NCBI GenBank assembly: GCA_946800325.1
Contig: CAMPEJ010000008.1
Span: 707,001 to 771,000 of the forward strand
DNA from: Luzula sylvatica
Taxonomy: Eukaryota > Streptophyta > Magnoliopsida > Poales > Juncaceae
Direction of reading: 5' to 3'
DNA length: 64,000 nucleotides
A program made the position numbers and the translations under genes. How positions within the stretch are numbered: the first letter of the stretch is position 1; each line of letters begins with the position of its first letter. Positions 28,201 through 41,902 of the stretch are shown here, piece by piece. The notes beneath the pieces are model-generated. The model was not told the origin of the DNA. It searched no databases and saw only the letters and a list, made by a program, of their open reading frames with translations.

Positions 28201-31200
28201 TTATTTGAACTCCCCAAAGCATAAACAGATTATTTTGAACCGAAAAACAAACTTTCTTAGTGTTTGTAAATTTTGGTGAAATGTTATGTGGTAAAAGATA
28301 CGATTCAAATGATCTCAAAATACGTTATTTGAACTCCCCAAAGCATATAAACAGATTGTTTTGAATCGAAAAACAAACTTTCTTAGTGTTTGTAAATTTT
28401 GGTGAAATGTTATGTAGTAAAAGATACGATTCAAATGATCTCAAAATACGTTATTTGAACTCCCCAAAGCATAAACAAATTGTTTTGAATCGAAAAACAA
28501 ACTTTCTTAGTGTTTGTAAATTTTGGTGAAATGTTATGTGGTAAAAGATACGATTCAAATGATCTAAAAATACGTTATTTGAACTCCCCAAAGCATAAAC
28601 AAATTGTTTTGAATCGAAAAACAAATTGTTTTGAATCGAAAAACAAACTTTCTTAGTGTTTGTAAATTTTGGTGAAATGTTATGTGGTAAAAGATACGAT
28701 TCAAATGATCTCAAAATACGTTATTTGAACTCCCCAAAGCATATAAACAGATTGTTTTGAATCGAAAAACAAACTTTCTTAGTGTTTGTAAATTTTGGTG
28801 AAATGTTATGTAGTAAAAGATACGATTCAAATGATCTCAAAATACGTTATTTGAACTCCCCAAAGCATAAACAGATTGTTTTGAATCGAAAAACAAACTT
28901 TCTTAGTGTTTGTAAATTTTGGTGAAATGTTATGTAGTAAAAGATACGATTCAAATGATCTCAAAATACGTTATTTGAACTCCCCAAAGCATAAACAAAT
29001 TGTTTTGAATCGAAAAACAAACTGTCTTAGTGTTTGTAAATTTTGGTGAAATGTTATGTGGTAAAAGATACGATTCAAATGATCTCAAAATACGTTATTT
29101 GAACTCCCCAAAGCATAAACAGATTGTTTCGAATCGAAAAACAAACTTTCTTAGTGTTTGTAAATTTTGGTGAAATGTTATGTAGTAAAAGATACGATTC
29201 AAATGATCTCAAAATACGTTATTTGAACTCCCCAAAGCATAAACAAATTGTTTTGAATCGAAAAACAAACTGTCTTAGTGTTTGTAAATTTTGGTGAAAT
29301 GTTATGTGGTAAAAGATACGATTCAAATGATCTCAAAATACGTCATTTGAACTCCCCAAAGCATAAACAGATTGTTTTGAATCGAAAAACAAACTTTCTT
29401 AGTGTTTGTAAATTTTGGTGAAATGTTATGTAGTAAAAGATACGATTCAAATGATCTCAAAATACGTTATTTGAACTCCCCAAAGCATAAACAGATTGTT
29501 TTGAATCGAAAAACAAACTTTCTTAGTGTTTGTAAATTTTGGTGAAATGTTATGTAGTAAAAGATACGATTCAAATGATCTCAAAATACGTTATTTGAAC
29601 TCCCCAAAGCATAAACAAATTGTTTTGAATCGAAAAACAAACTGTCTTAGTGTTTGTAAATTTTGGTGAAATGTTATGTGGTAAAAGATACGATTCAAAT
29701 GATCTCAAAATACGTTATTTGAACTCCCCAAAGCATAAACAGATTATTTTGAATCGAAAAACAAACTTTCTTAGTGTTTGTAAATTTTGGTGAAATGTTA
29801 TGTGGTAAAAGATACGATTCAAATGATCTCAAATTACGTTATTTGAACTCCCCAAAGCATAAACAGATTGTTTTGAATCGAAAAACAAACTTTCTTAGTG
29901 CTTGTAAATTTTGGTGAAATGTTATGTAGTAAAAGATACGATTCAAATGATCTCAAAATACGTTATTTGAACTCCCCAAAACATAAACAGATTGTTTTGA
30001 ATCGAAAAACAAACTTTCTTAGTGTTTGTAAATTTTGGTGAAATGTTATGTAGTAAAAGATATGATTGAAATGATCTCAAAATACGTTATTTGAACTCCC
30101 CAAAGCATAAACAAATTGTTTTGAATCGAAAAACAAACTGTCTTAGTGTTTGTAAATTTTGGTGAAATGTTATGTGGTAAAAGATACGATTCAAATGATC
30201 TAAAAATACGTTATTTGAACTCCCCAAAGCATAAACAAATTGTTTTGAATCGAAAAACAAACTGTCTTAGTGTTTGTAAATTTTGGTGAAATGTTATGTG
30301 GTAAAAGATACGATTCAAATGATCTCAAAATACGTTATTTGAACTCCCCAAAGCATAAACAGATTGTTTTGAATCGAAAAACAAACTGTCTTAGTGTTTG
30401 TAAATTTTGGTGAAATGTTATGTGGTAAAAGATACGATTCAAATGATCTCAAAATACGTTATTTGAACTCCCCAAAGCATAAACAGATTATTTTGAATCG
30501 AAAAACAAATTTTCTTAGTGTTTGTAAATTTTGGTGAAATGTTATGTGGTAAAAGATACGATTCAAATGATCTCAAAATACGTTATTTGAACTCCCCAAA
30601 ACATAAACAGATTGTTTTGAATCGAAAAACAAACTTTCTTAGTGTTTGTAAATTTTGGTGAAATGTTATGTGGTAAAAGATACGATTCAAATGATCTCAA
30701 AATACGTTATTTGAACTCCCCAAAGCATAAACAGATTGTTTTGAATCGAAAAACAAACTTTCTTAGTGTTTGTAAATTTTGGTGAAATGTTATGTAGTAA
30801 AAGATACGATTCAAATGATCTCAAAATACGTTATTTGAACTCCCCAAAGCATAAACAAATTGTTTTGAATCGAAAAACAAACTGTCTTAGTGTTTGTAAA
30901 TTTTGGTGAAATATTATGTGGTAAAAGATACGATTCAAATGATCTCAAAATACGTTATTTGAACTCCCCAAAGCATAAACAGATTATTTTGAACCGAAAA
31001 ACAAACTTTCTTAGTGTTTGTAAATTTTGGTGAAATGTTATGTGGTAAAAGATACGATTCAAATGATCTCAAAATACGTTATTTGAACTCCCCAAAGCAT
31101 AAACAAATTGTTTTGAATCGAAAAACAAACTGTCTTAGTGTTTGTAAATTTTGGTGAAATGTTATGTGGTAAAAGATACGATTCAAATGATCTCAAAATA

Positions 31201-34200
31201 CGTTATTTGAACTCCCCAAAGCATAAACAAATTGTTTTGAATCGAAAAACAAACTGTCTTAGTGTTTGTAAATTTTGGTGAAATGTTATGTGGTAAAAGA
31301 TACGATTCAAATGATCTCAAAATGCGTTATTTGAACTCCCCAAAGCATAAACAAATTGTTTTGAATCGAAAAACAAACTGTCTTAGTGTTTGTAAATTTT
31401 GGTGAAATGATATGTGGTAAAAGATACGATTCAAATGATCTCAAAATACGTTATTTGAACTCCCCAAAGCATAAACAAATTGTTTTGAATCGAAAAACAA
31501 ACTTTCTTAGTGTTTGTAAATTTTGGTGAAATGTAATGTGGTAAAAGATACGATTCAAATGATCTCAAAATACGTTATTTGAACTCCCCAAAGCATAAAC
31601 AAATTGTTTTGAATCGAAAAACAAACTTTCTTAGTGTTTGTAAATTTTGGTGAAATGTTATGTGGTAAAAGATACGATTCAAATGATCTCAAAATACGTT
31701 ATTTGAACTCCCCAATGCATAAACAGATTGTTTTGAATCAAAAAACAAACTTTCTTAGGGTTTATAAATTTTGGTGAAATGTTATGTAGTAAAACATACG
31801 ATTCAAATGATCTCAAAATACGTTATTTGAACTCCCCAAAGCATAAACAGATTGTTTTGAATCGAAAAACAAACTTTCTTAGTGTTTGTAAATTTTGGTG
31901 AAATGTTATGTGGTAAAAGATACGATTCAAATGATCTCAAAATACGTTATTTGAACTCCCCAAAGCATAAACAGATTGTTTTGAATCGAAAAACAAACTT
32001 TCTTAGTGTTTGTAAATTTTGGTGAAATGTTATGTAGTAAAAGATACGATTCAAATGATCTCAAAATACGTTATTAGAACTCCCCAAAGCATAAACAAAT
32101 TGTTTTGAATCGAAAAACAAACTGTCTTAGTGTTTGTAAATTTTGGTGAAATGTTATGTGGTAAAAGATACGATTCAAATGATCTCAAAATACGTTATTT
32201 GAACTCCCCAAAGCATAAACAGATTATTTTGAACCGAAAAACAAACTTTCTTAGTGTTTGTAAATTTTGGTGAAATGTTATGTGGTAAAAAATACGATTC
32301 AAATGATCTCAAAATACGTTATTTGAACTCCCCAAAGCATAAACAGATTGTTTTGAATCGAAAAACAAACTGTCCTAGTGTTTGTAAATTTTGGTGAAAT
32401 GTTATGTGGTAAAAGATACGATTCAAATGATCTCAAAATACGTTATTTGAACTCCCCAAAGCATAAACAGATTATTTTGAACCGAAAAACAAACTTTCTT
32501 AGTGTTTGTAAATTTTGGTGAAATGTTATGTGGTAAAAGATACGATTCAAATGATCTCAAAATACGTTATTTGAACTCCCCAAAGCATATAAACAGATTG
32601 TTTTGAATCGAAAAACAAACTTTCTTAGTGTTTGTAAATTTTGGTGAAATGTTATGTAGTAAAAGATACGATTCAAATGATCTCAAAATACGTTATTTGA
32701 ACTCCCCAAAGCATAAACAAATTGTTTTGAATCGAAAAACAAACTTTCTTAGTGTTTGTAAATTTTGGTGAAATGTTATGTGGTAAAAGATACGATTCAA
32801 ATGATCTAAAAATACGTTATTTGAACTCCCCAAAGCATAAACAAATTGTTTTGAATCGAAAAACAAATTGTTTTGAATCGAAAAACAAACTTTCTTAGTG
32901 TTTGTAAATTTTGGTGAAATGTTATGTGGTAAAAGATACGATTCAAATGATCTCAAAATACGTTATTTGAACTCCCCAAAGCATATAAACAGATTGTTTT
33001 GAATCGAAAAACAAACTTTCTTAGTGTTTGTAAATTTTGGTGAAATGTTATGTAGTAAAAGATACGATTCAAATGATCTCAAAATACGTTATTTGAACTC
33101 CCCAAAGCATAAACAGATTGTTTTGAATCGAAAAACAAACTTTCTTAGTGTTTGTAAATTTTGGTGAAATGTTATGTAGTAAAAGATACGATTCAAATGA
33201 TCTCAAAATACGTTATTTGAACTCCCCAAAGCATAAACAAGTTGTTTTGAATCGAAAAACAAACTGTCTTAGTGTTTGTAAATTTTGGTGAAATGTTATG
33301 TGGTAAAAGATACGATTCAAATGATCTCAAAATACGTTATTTGAACTCCCCAAAGCATAAACAGATTGTTTCGAATCGAAAAACAAACTTTCTTAGTGTT
33401 TGTAAATTTTGGTGAAATGTTATGTAGTAAAAGATACGATTCAAATGATCTCAAAATACGTTATTTGAACTCCCCAAAGCATAAACAAATTGTTTTGAAT
33501 CGAAAAACAAACTGTCTTAGTGCTTGTAAATTTTGGTGAAATGTTATGTGGTAAAAGATACGATTCAAATGATCTCAAAATACGTCATTTGAACTCCCCA
33601 AAGCATAAACAGATTGTTTTGAATCGAAAAACAAACTTTCTTAGTGTTTGTAAATTTTGGTGAAATGTTATGTAGTAAAAGATACGATTCAAATGATCTC
33701 AAAATACGTTATTTGAACTCCCCAAAGCATAAACAGATTGTTTTGAATCGAAAAACAAACTTTCTTAGTGTTTGTAAATTTTGGTGAAATGTTATGTAGT
33801 AAAAGATACGATTCAAATGATCTCAAAATACGTTATTTGAACTCCCCAAAGCATAAACAAATTGTTTTGAATCGAAAAACAAACTGTCTTAGTGTTTGTA
33901 AATTTTGGTGAAATGTTATGTGGTAAAAGATACGATTCAAATGATCTCAAAATACGTTATTTGAACTCCCCAAAGCATAAACAGATTATTTTGAATCGAA
34001 AAACAAACTTTCTTAGTGTTTGTAAATTTTGGTGAAATGTTATGTGGTAAAAGATACGATTCAAATGATCTCAAATTACGTTATTTGAACTCCCCAAAGC
34101 ATAAACAGATTGTTTTGAATCGAAAAACAAACTTTCTTAGTGTTTGTAAATTTTGGTGAAATGTTATGTAGTAAAAGATACGATTCAAATGATCTCAAAA

Positions 34201-37200
34201 TACGTTATTTGAACTCCCCAAAGCATAAACAGATTGTTTTGAATCGAAAAACAAACTTTCTTAGTGTTTGTAAATTTTGGTGAAATGTTATGTAGTAAAA
34301 GATATGATTGAAATGATCTCAAAATACGTTATTTGAACTCCCCAAAGCATAAACAAATTGTTTTGAATCGAAAAACAAACTGTCTTAGTGTTTGTAAATT
34401 TTGGTGAAATGTTATGTGGTAAAAGATACGATTCAAATGATCTAAAAATACGTTATTTGAACTCCCCAAAGCATAAACAAATTGTTTTGAATCGAAAAAC
34501 AAACTGTCCTAGTGTTTGTAAATTTTGGTGAAATGTTATGTGGTAAAAGATACGATTCAAATGATCTCAAAATACGTTATTTGAACTCCCCAAAGCATAA
34601 ACAGATTGTTTTGAATCGAAAAACAAACTGTCTTAGTGTTTGTAAATTTTGGTGAAATGTTATGTGGTAAAAGATACGATTCAAATGATCTCAAAATACG
34701 TTATTTGAACTCCCCAAAGCATAAACAGATTATTTTGAATCAAAAAACAAATTTTCTTAGTGTTTGTAAATTTTGGTGAAATGTTATGTGGTAAAAGATA
34801 CGATTCAAATGATCTCAAAATACGTTATTTGAACTCCCCAAAGCATAAACAGATTGTTTTGAATCGAAAAACAAACTTTCTTAGTGTTTGTAAATTTTGG
34901 TGAAATGTTATGTGGTAAAAGATACGATTCAAATGATCTCAAAATACGTTATTTGAACTCCCCAAAGCATAAACAGATTGTTTTGAATCGAAAAACAAAC
35001 TTTCTTAGTGTTTGTAAATTTTGGTGAAATGTTATGTAGTAAAAGATACGATTCAAATGATCTCAAAATACGTTATTTGAACTCCCCAAAGCATAAACAA
35101 ATTGTTTTGAATCGAAAAACAAACTGTCTTAGTGTTTGTAAATTTTGGTGAAATATTATGTGGTAAAAGATACGATTCAAATGATCTCAAAATACGTTAT
35201 TTGAACTCCCCAAAGCATAAACAGATTATTTTGAACCGAAAAACAAACTTTCTTAGTGTTTGTAAATTTTGGTGAAATGTTATGTGGTAAAAGATACGAT
35301 TCAAATGATCTCAAAATACGTTATTTGAACTCCCCAAAGCATAAACAAATTGTTTTGAATCGAAAAACAAACTGTCTTAGTGTTTGTAAATTTTGGTGAA
35401 ATGTTATGTGGTAAAAGATACGATTCAAATGATCTCAAAATACGTTATTTGAACTCCCCAAAGCATAAACAAATTGTTTTGAATCGAAAAACAAACTGTC
35501 TTAGTGTTTGTAAATTTTGGTGAAATGTTATGTGGTAAAAGATACGATTCAAATGATCTCAAAATGCGTTATTTGAACTCCCCAAAGCATAAACAAATTG
35601 TTTTGAATCGAAAAACAAACTGTCTTAGTGTTTGTAAATTTTGGTGAAATGATATGTGGTAAAAGATACGATTCAAATGATCTCAAAATACGTTATTTGA
35701 ACTCCCCAAAGCATAAACAAATTGTTTTGAATCGAAAAACAAACTTTCTTAGTGTTTGTAAATTTTGGTGAAATGTAATGTGGTAAAAGATACGATTCAA
35801 ATGATCTCAAAATACGTTATTTGAACTCCCCAAAGCATAAACAAATTGTTTTGAATCGAAAAACAAACTTTCTTAGTGTTTGTAAATTTTGGTGAAATGT
35901 TATGTAGTAAAAGATACGATTCAAATGATCTCAAAATACGTTATTTGAACTCCCCAAAGCATAAACAGATTGTTTTGAATCGAAAAACAAACTTTCTTAG
36001 TGTTTGTAAATTTTGGTGAAATGTTATGTAGTAAAAGATACGATTCAAATGATCTCAAAATACGTTATTTGAACTCCCCAAAGCATAAACAAATTGTTTT
36101 GAATCGAAAAACAAACTGTCTTAGTGTTTGTAAATTTTGGTGAAATGTTATGTGGTAAAAGATACGATTCAAATGATCTCAAAATACGTTATTTGAACTC
36201 CCCAAAGCATAAACAGATTGTTTCGAATCGAAAAACAAACTTTCTTAGTGTTTGTAAATTTTGGTGAAATGTTATGTAGTAAAAGATACGATTCAAATGA
36301 TCTCAAAATACGTTATTTGAACTCCCCAAAGCATAAACAAATTGTTTTGAATCGAAAAACAAACTGTCTTAGTGTTTGTAAATTTTGGTGAAATGTTATG
36401 TGGTAAAAGATACGATTCAAATGATCTCAAAATACGTCATTTGAACTCCCCAAAGCATAAACAGATTGTTTTGAATCGAAAAACAAACTTTCTTAGTGTT
36501 TGTAAATTTTGGTGAAATGTTATGTAGTAAAAGATACGATTCAAATGATCTCAAAATACGTTATTTGAACTCCCCAAAGCATAAACAGATTGTTTTGAAT
36601 CGAAAAACAAACTTTCTTAGTGTTTGTAAATTTTGGTGAAATGTTATGTAGTAAAAGATACGATTCAAATGATCTCAAAATACGTTATTTGAACTCCCCA
36701 AAGCATAAACAAATTGTTTTGAATCGAAAAACAAACTGTCTTAGTGTTTGTAAATTTTGGTGAAATGTTATGTGGTAAAAGATACGATTCAAATGATCTC
36801 AAAATACGTTATTTGAACTCCCCAAAGCATAAACAGATTATTTTGAATCGAAAAACAAACTTTCTTAGTGTTTGTAAATTTTGGTGAAATGTTATGTGGT
36901 AAAAGATACGATTCAAATGATCTCAAATTACGTTATTTGAACTCCCCAAAGCATAAACAGATTGTTTTGAATCGAAAAACAAACTTTCTTAGTGTTTGTA
37001 AATTTTGGTGAAATGTTATGTAGTAAAAGATACGATTCAAATGATCTCAAAATACGTTATTTGAACTCCCCAAAGCATAAACAGATTGTTTTGAATCGAA
37101 AAACAAACTTTCTTAGTGTTTGTAAATTTTGGTGAAATGTTATGTAGTAAAAGATATGATTGAAATGATCTCAAAATACGTTATTTGAACTCCCCAAAGC

Positions 37201-39747
37201 ATAAACAAATTGTTTTGAATCGAAAAACAAACTGTCTTAGTGTTTGTAAATTTTGGTGAAATGTTATGTGGTAAAAGATACGATTCAAATGATCTAAAAA
37301 TACGTTATTTGAACTCCCCAAAGCATAAACAAATTGTTTTGAATCGAAAAACAAACTGTCTTAGTGTTTGTAAATTTTGGTGAAATGTTATGTGGTAAAA
37401 GATACGATTCAAATGATCTCAAAATACGTTATTTGAACTCCCCAAAGCATAAACAGATTGTTTTGAATCGAAAAACAAACTGTCTTAGTGTTTGTAAATT
37501 TTGGTGAAATGTTATGTGGTAAAAGATACGATTCAAATGATCTCAAAATACGTTATTTGAACTCCCCAAAGCATAAACAGATTATTTTGAATCGAAAAAC
37601 AAATTTTCTTAGTGTTTGTAAATTTTGGTGAAATGTTATGTGGTAAAAGATACGATTCAAATGATCTCAAAATACGTTATTTGAACTCCCCAAAGCATAA
37701 ACAGATTGTTTTGAATCGAAAAACAAACTTTCTTAGTGTTTGTAAATTTTGGTGAAATGTTATGTGGTAAAAGATACGATTCAAATGATCTCAAAATACG
37801 TTATTTGAACTCCCCAAAGCATAAACAGATTGTTTTGAATCGAAAAACAAACTTTCTTAGTGTTTGTAAATTTTGGTGAAATGTTATGTAGTAAAAGATA
37901 CGATTCAAATGATCTCAAAATACGTTATTTGAACTCCCCAAAGCATAAACAAATTGTTTGGAATCGAAAAACAAACTGTCTTAGTGTTTGTAAATTTTGG
38001 TGAAATATTATGTGGTAAAAGATACGATTCAAATGATCTCAAAATACGTTATTTGAACTCCCCAAAGCATAAACAGATTATTTTGAACCGAAAAACAAAC
38101 TTTCTTAGTGTTTGTAAATTTTGGTGAAATGTTATGTGGTAAAAGATACGATTCAAATGATCTCAAAATACGTTATTTGAACTCCCCAAAGCATAAACAA
38201 ATTGTTTTGAATCGAAAAACAAACTGTCTTAGTGTTTGTAAATTTTGGTGAAATGTTATGTGGTAAAAGATACGATTCAAATGATCTCAAAATACGTTAT
38301 TTGAACTCCCCAAAGCATAAACAAATTGTTTTGAATCGAAAAACAAACTGTCTTAGTGTTTGTAAATTTTGGTGAAATGTTATGTGGTAAAAGATACGAT
38401 TCAAATGATCTCAAAATGCGTTATTTGAACTCCCCAAAGCATAAACAAATTGTTTTGAATCGAAAAACAAACTGTCTTAGTGTTTGTAAATTTTGGTGAA
38501 ATGATATGTGGTAAAAGATACGATTCAAATGATCTCAAAATACGTTATTTGAACTCCCCAAAGCATAAACAAATTGTTTTGAATCGAAAAACAAACATTC
38601 TTAGTGTTTGTAAATTTTGGTGAAATGTAATGTGGTAAAAGATACGATTCAAATGATCTCAAAATACGTTATTTGAACTCCCCAAAGCATAAACAAATTG
38701 TTTTGAATCGAAAAACAAACTTTCTTAGTGTTTGTAAATTTTGGTGAAATGTTATGTGGTAAAAGATACGATTCAAATGATCTCAAAATACGTTATTTGA
38801 ACTCCCCAATGCATAAACAGATTGTTTTGAATCGAAAAACAAACTTTCTTAGGGTTTATAAATTTTGGTGAAATGTTATGTAGTAAAACATACGATTGAA
38901 ATGATCTCAAAATACGTTATTTGAACTCCCCAAAGCATAAACAGATTGTTTTGAATCGAAAAACAAACTTTCTTAGTGTTTGTAAATTTTGGTGAAATGT
39001 TATGTGGTAAAAGATACGATTCAAATGATCTCAAAATACGTTATTTGAACTACCCAAAGCATAAACAAATTGTTTTGAATCGAAAAACAAACTTTCTTAG
39101 TGTTTGTAAATTTTGGTGAAATGTTATGTGGTAAAAGATACGATTCAAATGATCTCAAAATACGTTATTTGAACTCCCCAAAGCATAAACAAATTGTTTT
39201 GAATCGAAAATCAAACTTTCTTAGTGTTTGTAAATTTTGGTGAAATGTTATGTGGTAAAAGATACGATTCAAATGATCTCAAAATACGTTATTTGAACTC
39301 CCCAAAGAATAAACAGACTGATTTGAATCGAAAAACAAACTTTCTTAGTGTTTGTAAATTTTGGTGAAATGTTATGTGGTAAAAGATACGATTCAAATGA
39401 TGTAAAAATACGTTATTTGAACTCCCCAAAGCATAAACAGATTGTTTTGAATCGAAAAACAAACTTTCTTAGTGTTTGTAAATTTTGGTGAAATGTTATG
39501 TGGTAAAAGATACGATTCAAATGATCTCAAAATACGTTATTTGAACTCCCCAAAGCATAAACAAATTGTTTTGAATCGAAAATCAAACTTTCTTAGTGTT
39601 TGTAAATTTTGGTGAAATGTTATGTGGTAAAAGATACGATTCAAATGATCTCAAAATACGTTATTTGAACTCCCCAAAGGATAAACAGACTGTTTTGAAT
39701 CGAAAAACAAACTTTCTTAGTGTTTGTAAATTTTGGTGAAATGTTAT
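4271..39747. repeat. Higher-order repeat blocks within the left arm
   Basis: The variant GATATGATTG marks one monomer type. It occurs at 4271, 13937, 19667, 30059, 34301 and 37153, so the successive offsets are 9666, 5730, 10392, 4242 and 2852 bp. Other rare variants follow the same offsets: GGTGAAATAATATG-like AATATTATG monomers (near 5125, 14791, 20520), ACATATTATT (near 4697, 14363, 20093), and CAATGCAT followed by AGGGTTTATA (near 5805/5845, 15470/15511, 21200/21241). The offsets equal whole monomer numbers once the known 22-bp and 2-bp length variants are added: 77, 46, 83, 34 and 23 monomers. A further 35-monomer offset (4390 bp) links 24.06 kb to 28.45 kb, and a 19-monomer offset (2402 bp) links 8.67 kb to 11.07 kb. 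Copies are near-identical, not identical: the AATAATCTC variant at about 5400 and 15065 is absent from the 20.79-kb copy. Confidence 0.85.
39743..39747. repeat. Target site duplication, left copy (GTTAT)
   Basis: GTTAT directly precedes the left LTR and is repeated directly after the right LTR at 50356-50360. The five bases belong to the satellite monomer (GAAATGTTATGT). A 5-bp duplication is what Ty3/gypsy integrases produce. Confidence 0.97.
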
Positions 39748-41304
39748 TGTTGCGTATTTACGTTTAAGCAGGGCTTTTCAACTTTTAAAACCCTAAATGA
39801 CTCTAATTGGACCACAAGCGCATGGTATTCGTCGAGTAAATTAGGGGTCGATCCACAGAGAGGGTTGAGTACTAGGGGCGATTTCTGATTGACAATTCGA
39901 CTCGATCTAAAACTGAGGTTTGTTGGTTGATTCGGGACAGATTTTAACGGAAAAAGAAAGGTTTTTTAATATAGGAGAGGACTCAAGGGTGTTCGGGTTC
40001 TACTTGGATGATTTGGTGTGTTCTAAAGGTTGCTAAACGCTCTCTCAAAATCTGACTTTGGTGGAGGTGTTATCCAATTCTTCCTAGACCGGCTCTCGCT
40101 CGCGACTAGACGTATCCAACCTAAACACTCTTGCTCTCGCTGACTATGCCTAAGAAAGACCCGTTACGCTCTATGATAATCCTATAATCCCGTGGGTGAC
40201 GTGTACCAATGTTCTTAGAATACAACGGTCCAAGTTTGTGCATTTACAATCTGGTTTCTCACTCCGCTCTCGCTTCGCAAGGTTAACCTAAAACGATCTT
40301 AACTACTTGGTTTGACTGGTTTATTTGAGGGCTTAAACAATCCTAAACGTCCACTCTCGCTACTTAGTCAAAGATGTCCTAACCTATGTCACTTAGGCTG
40401 GCCTAAACGAGTACAAACAGTTAATTAAGACGAGTAATATCAAGGCACAAAACACAAATCAAATCTGAAAGAGACAAAGCATATAATACTACCAAAACAT
40501 CGCAAGTACTAATGAACCCTAAACCCTAGATAAATGTTTAGCTACTCATGTTCGACAACAAAACAAATCTAAATATCAAATACATCATAAAACTAAACAC
40601 GAGAAAGAGTAAACCGATTTGTTGACGAACGTCTTCTTCTTCGTAAACTCCTGCTCCTAAACGATGTGATCTTCTTCGATGGTTGACGGCTGCGGAAAGG
40701 TGTATGAGGCGAGTGGAGAAAGAGGAGGATGAGAGGTGGATGGTGGCTGGTGAAAGGATGAAAATTGGAGATGAGAAGGTAACCCTAGCAAAGGCAGCGA
40801 TAGCTTTTTATAGTCGATGGCTAGGGTTAGGTCACAGCAGACATGTCTGTCGAAAATGGGCCCATATCAGGGTCTGGGCCACGAGATATGAGGTGTGAAT
40901 TATGCAATCTTTTAGAGGATATCTTCCTGAAGTTATGGCAACTTGAATCACCAAATTTGGAGTTACCAATCAAAAGATATGGCCATTTTATTACTTGCCA
41001 AATTCTGAGATTCTGCAGCTTCTTTCCATTTTTTGATCTTCCAACAATAATTTCGATTTTGGCTTGTTTTGCACTGTGAAAGCTTCGAACGGTGCCGACA
41101 CCCTCGATACATGCATTTCTTCACTTCTAGAGGCTTTTTATCCTGTATTGTATCTAAATCTGCAAATATACTCAAACAAGATGCCAACGAGCAATTCTCG
41201 TGGTTTTGTTAGTATTTTAACGTTTAAGAGTTCATTTAGTACAATTTCTAAAATGTTTTAAGTCCAGATGAGTGCGTAAAACCCTATCATATTCGCACTC
41301 ATCA
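39748..41304 (-). repeat. 3' LTR of element 1
   Basis: This 1557-bp terminal repeat starts TGTTGCG and ends CACTCATCA on the plus strand, so TGATGAG...GCAACA in the sense direction. It repeats at +9051 (48799-50355) with no difference that I can see, including short frames that translate identically in both copies. It carries a TATA-like CTATAAAAA (minus strand, 40813-40805), four copies of CTCTCGCT (40093, 40134, 40267, 40354) and a telobox-like CCCTAAACCCTA at 40518-40529. The short frames in it are not considered genes. Confidence 0.96.
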
Positions 41305-41320
41305 AAATCTCCCAAGTTTA
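41305..41320 (-). other. Polypurine tract of element 1 (plus-strand primer)
   Basis: In the sense direction TAAACTTGGGAGATTT lies directly against the start of the 3' LTR (TGATGAG). This is the expected position for the RNase H-resistant primer of plus-strand DNA synthesis. The core 12-mer TAAACTTGGGAG appears two more times upstream in the sense direction (42120-42109 and 42905-42894). Confidence 0.75.
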
Positions 41321-41902
41321 AATCTCGTTCGTCCCGAACGAGTATGAAAATGAAAAGCACTTACAATGTTCTTTTGCTGGCTTGGAGTGTCGAGTTGTGC
41401 TTCACTTCGGTAATGATCTTTTGCGCCCTCGTCATGAACATCGTCACTAGTCGGTCCACATAGGCTGGGTCCTCGCTTTCACGAGCACTCCTCAACGTAC
41501 CGATTTCCTTCCCGGGGTAGAAGACCACTTTACATGGCCCGAGTAAGGGACGGGGCTCTTCTCCACACTCCTTTTATAACGCCTAATAAGTCTCGCGTAG
41601 CGATGGCGCGTATCGGTGGATATTTGGTGGCTTGCTCGCTTCCACAAGTTGCCTAGAACGGAATCATCGCACGGCAGCCACTACTTATCATAAATGACCT
41701 CCCTCTAACTACAACGACTCGCGGTACGAAGGGTAAATGGGAGAATTCAGATTCGAAATAGGATCGAAATCTGGTTTGGTGGAATCGATATGTGTAATCT
41801 GGTTTGATGGATTTGAGTCGATTTGAGAGTTAAGGTTTCGAACCGGGTTTGCGCGTATTATTATCGTGCGAAAAAGGTTTAGGGTACCAGCATTGCGGAC
41901 TC

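Larger units (their letters stand above)
1..39747. repeat. 124-bp tandem satellite, left arm (about 320 monomers)
   Basis: Head-to-tail copies of a 124-bp AT-rich monomer fill this stretch without a gap. TTTTGGTGAAATG starts at 1, 125, 249 and 373, and so on to 39731. One monomer (1-124) has 35 G/C bases, about 28%. Copies differ at a few diagnostic sites: GTAGT or GTGGT near base 20, CAGATT or CAAATT near base 80, CTTTCTT or CTGTCTT near base 107. Rarer variants include GATATGATTG, CAATGCAT, AGGGTTTATA and CATATAAAC (2 bp longer). Twelve monomers are lengthened by a 22-bp internal duplication. Rare variants recur at constant long distances, so the array has higher-order structure. The left end is outside the window. 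No gene, promoter or RNA gene is visible in it. I do not recognise the family by name; a centromeric or pericentromeric location is an inference from array size, homogeneity and Athila insertions. Confidence 0.98.

Noticed and set aside
1..39747. Regular repeats resembling a CRISPR array
   Set aside because: The repeats are contiguous 124-bp monomers with no unique spacers and no cas genes, in plant DNA.
40514..40530. Interstitial telomere repeat
   Set aside because: Less than two CCCTAAA units are present, within an LTR. A telobox is a better description than a telomere remnant.
40683..41261. Four short frames (65-78 codons) in the LTR, identical at 49734-50312
   Set aside because: They are identical only because the LTRs are identical. 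They overlap each other on both strands and show no domain or codon signature.
41272..41463. 63-codon plus-strand frame beginning in the left LTR
   Set aside because: It crosses the LTR boundary and the PPT and has no similarity to a known protein that I can see.
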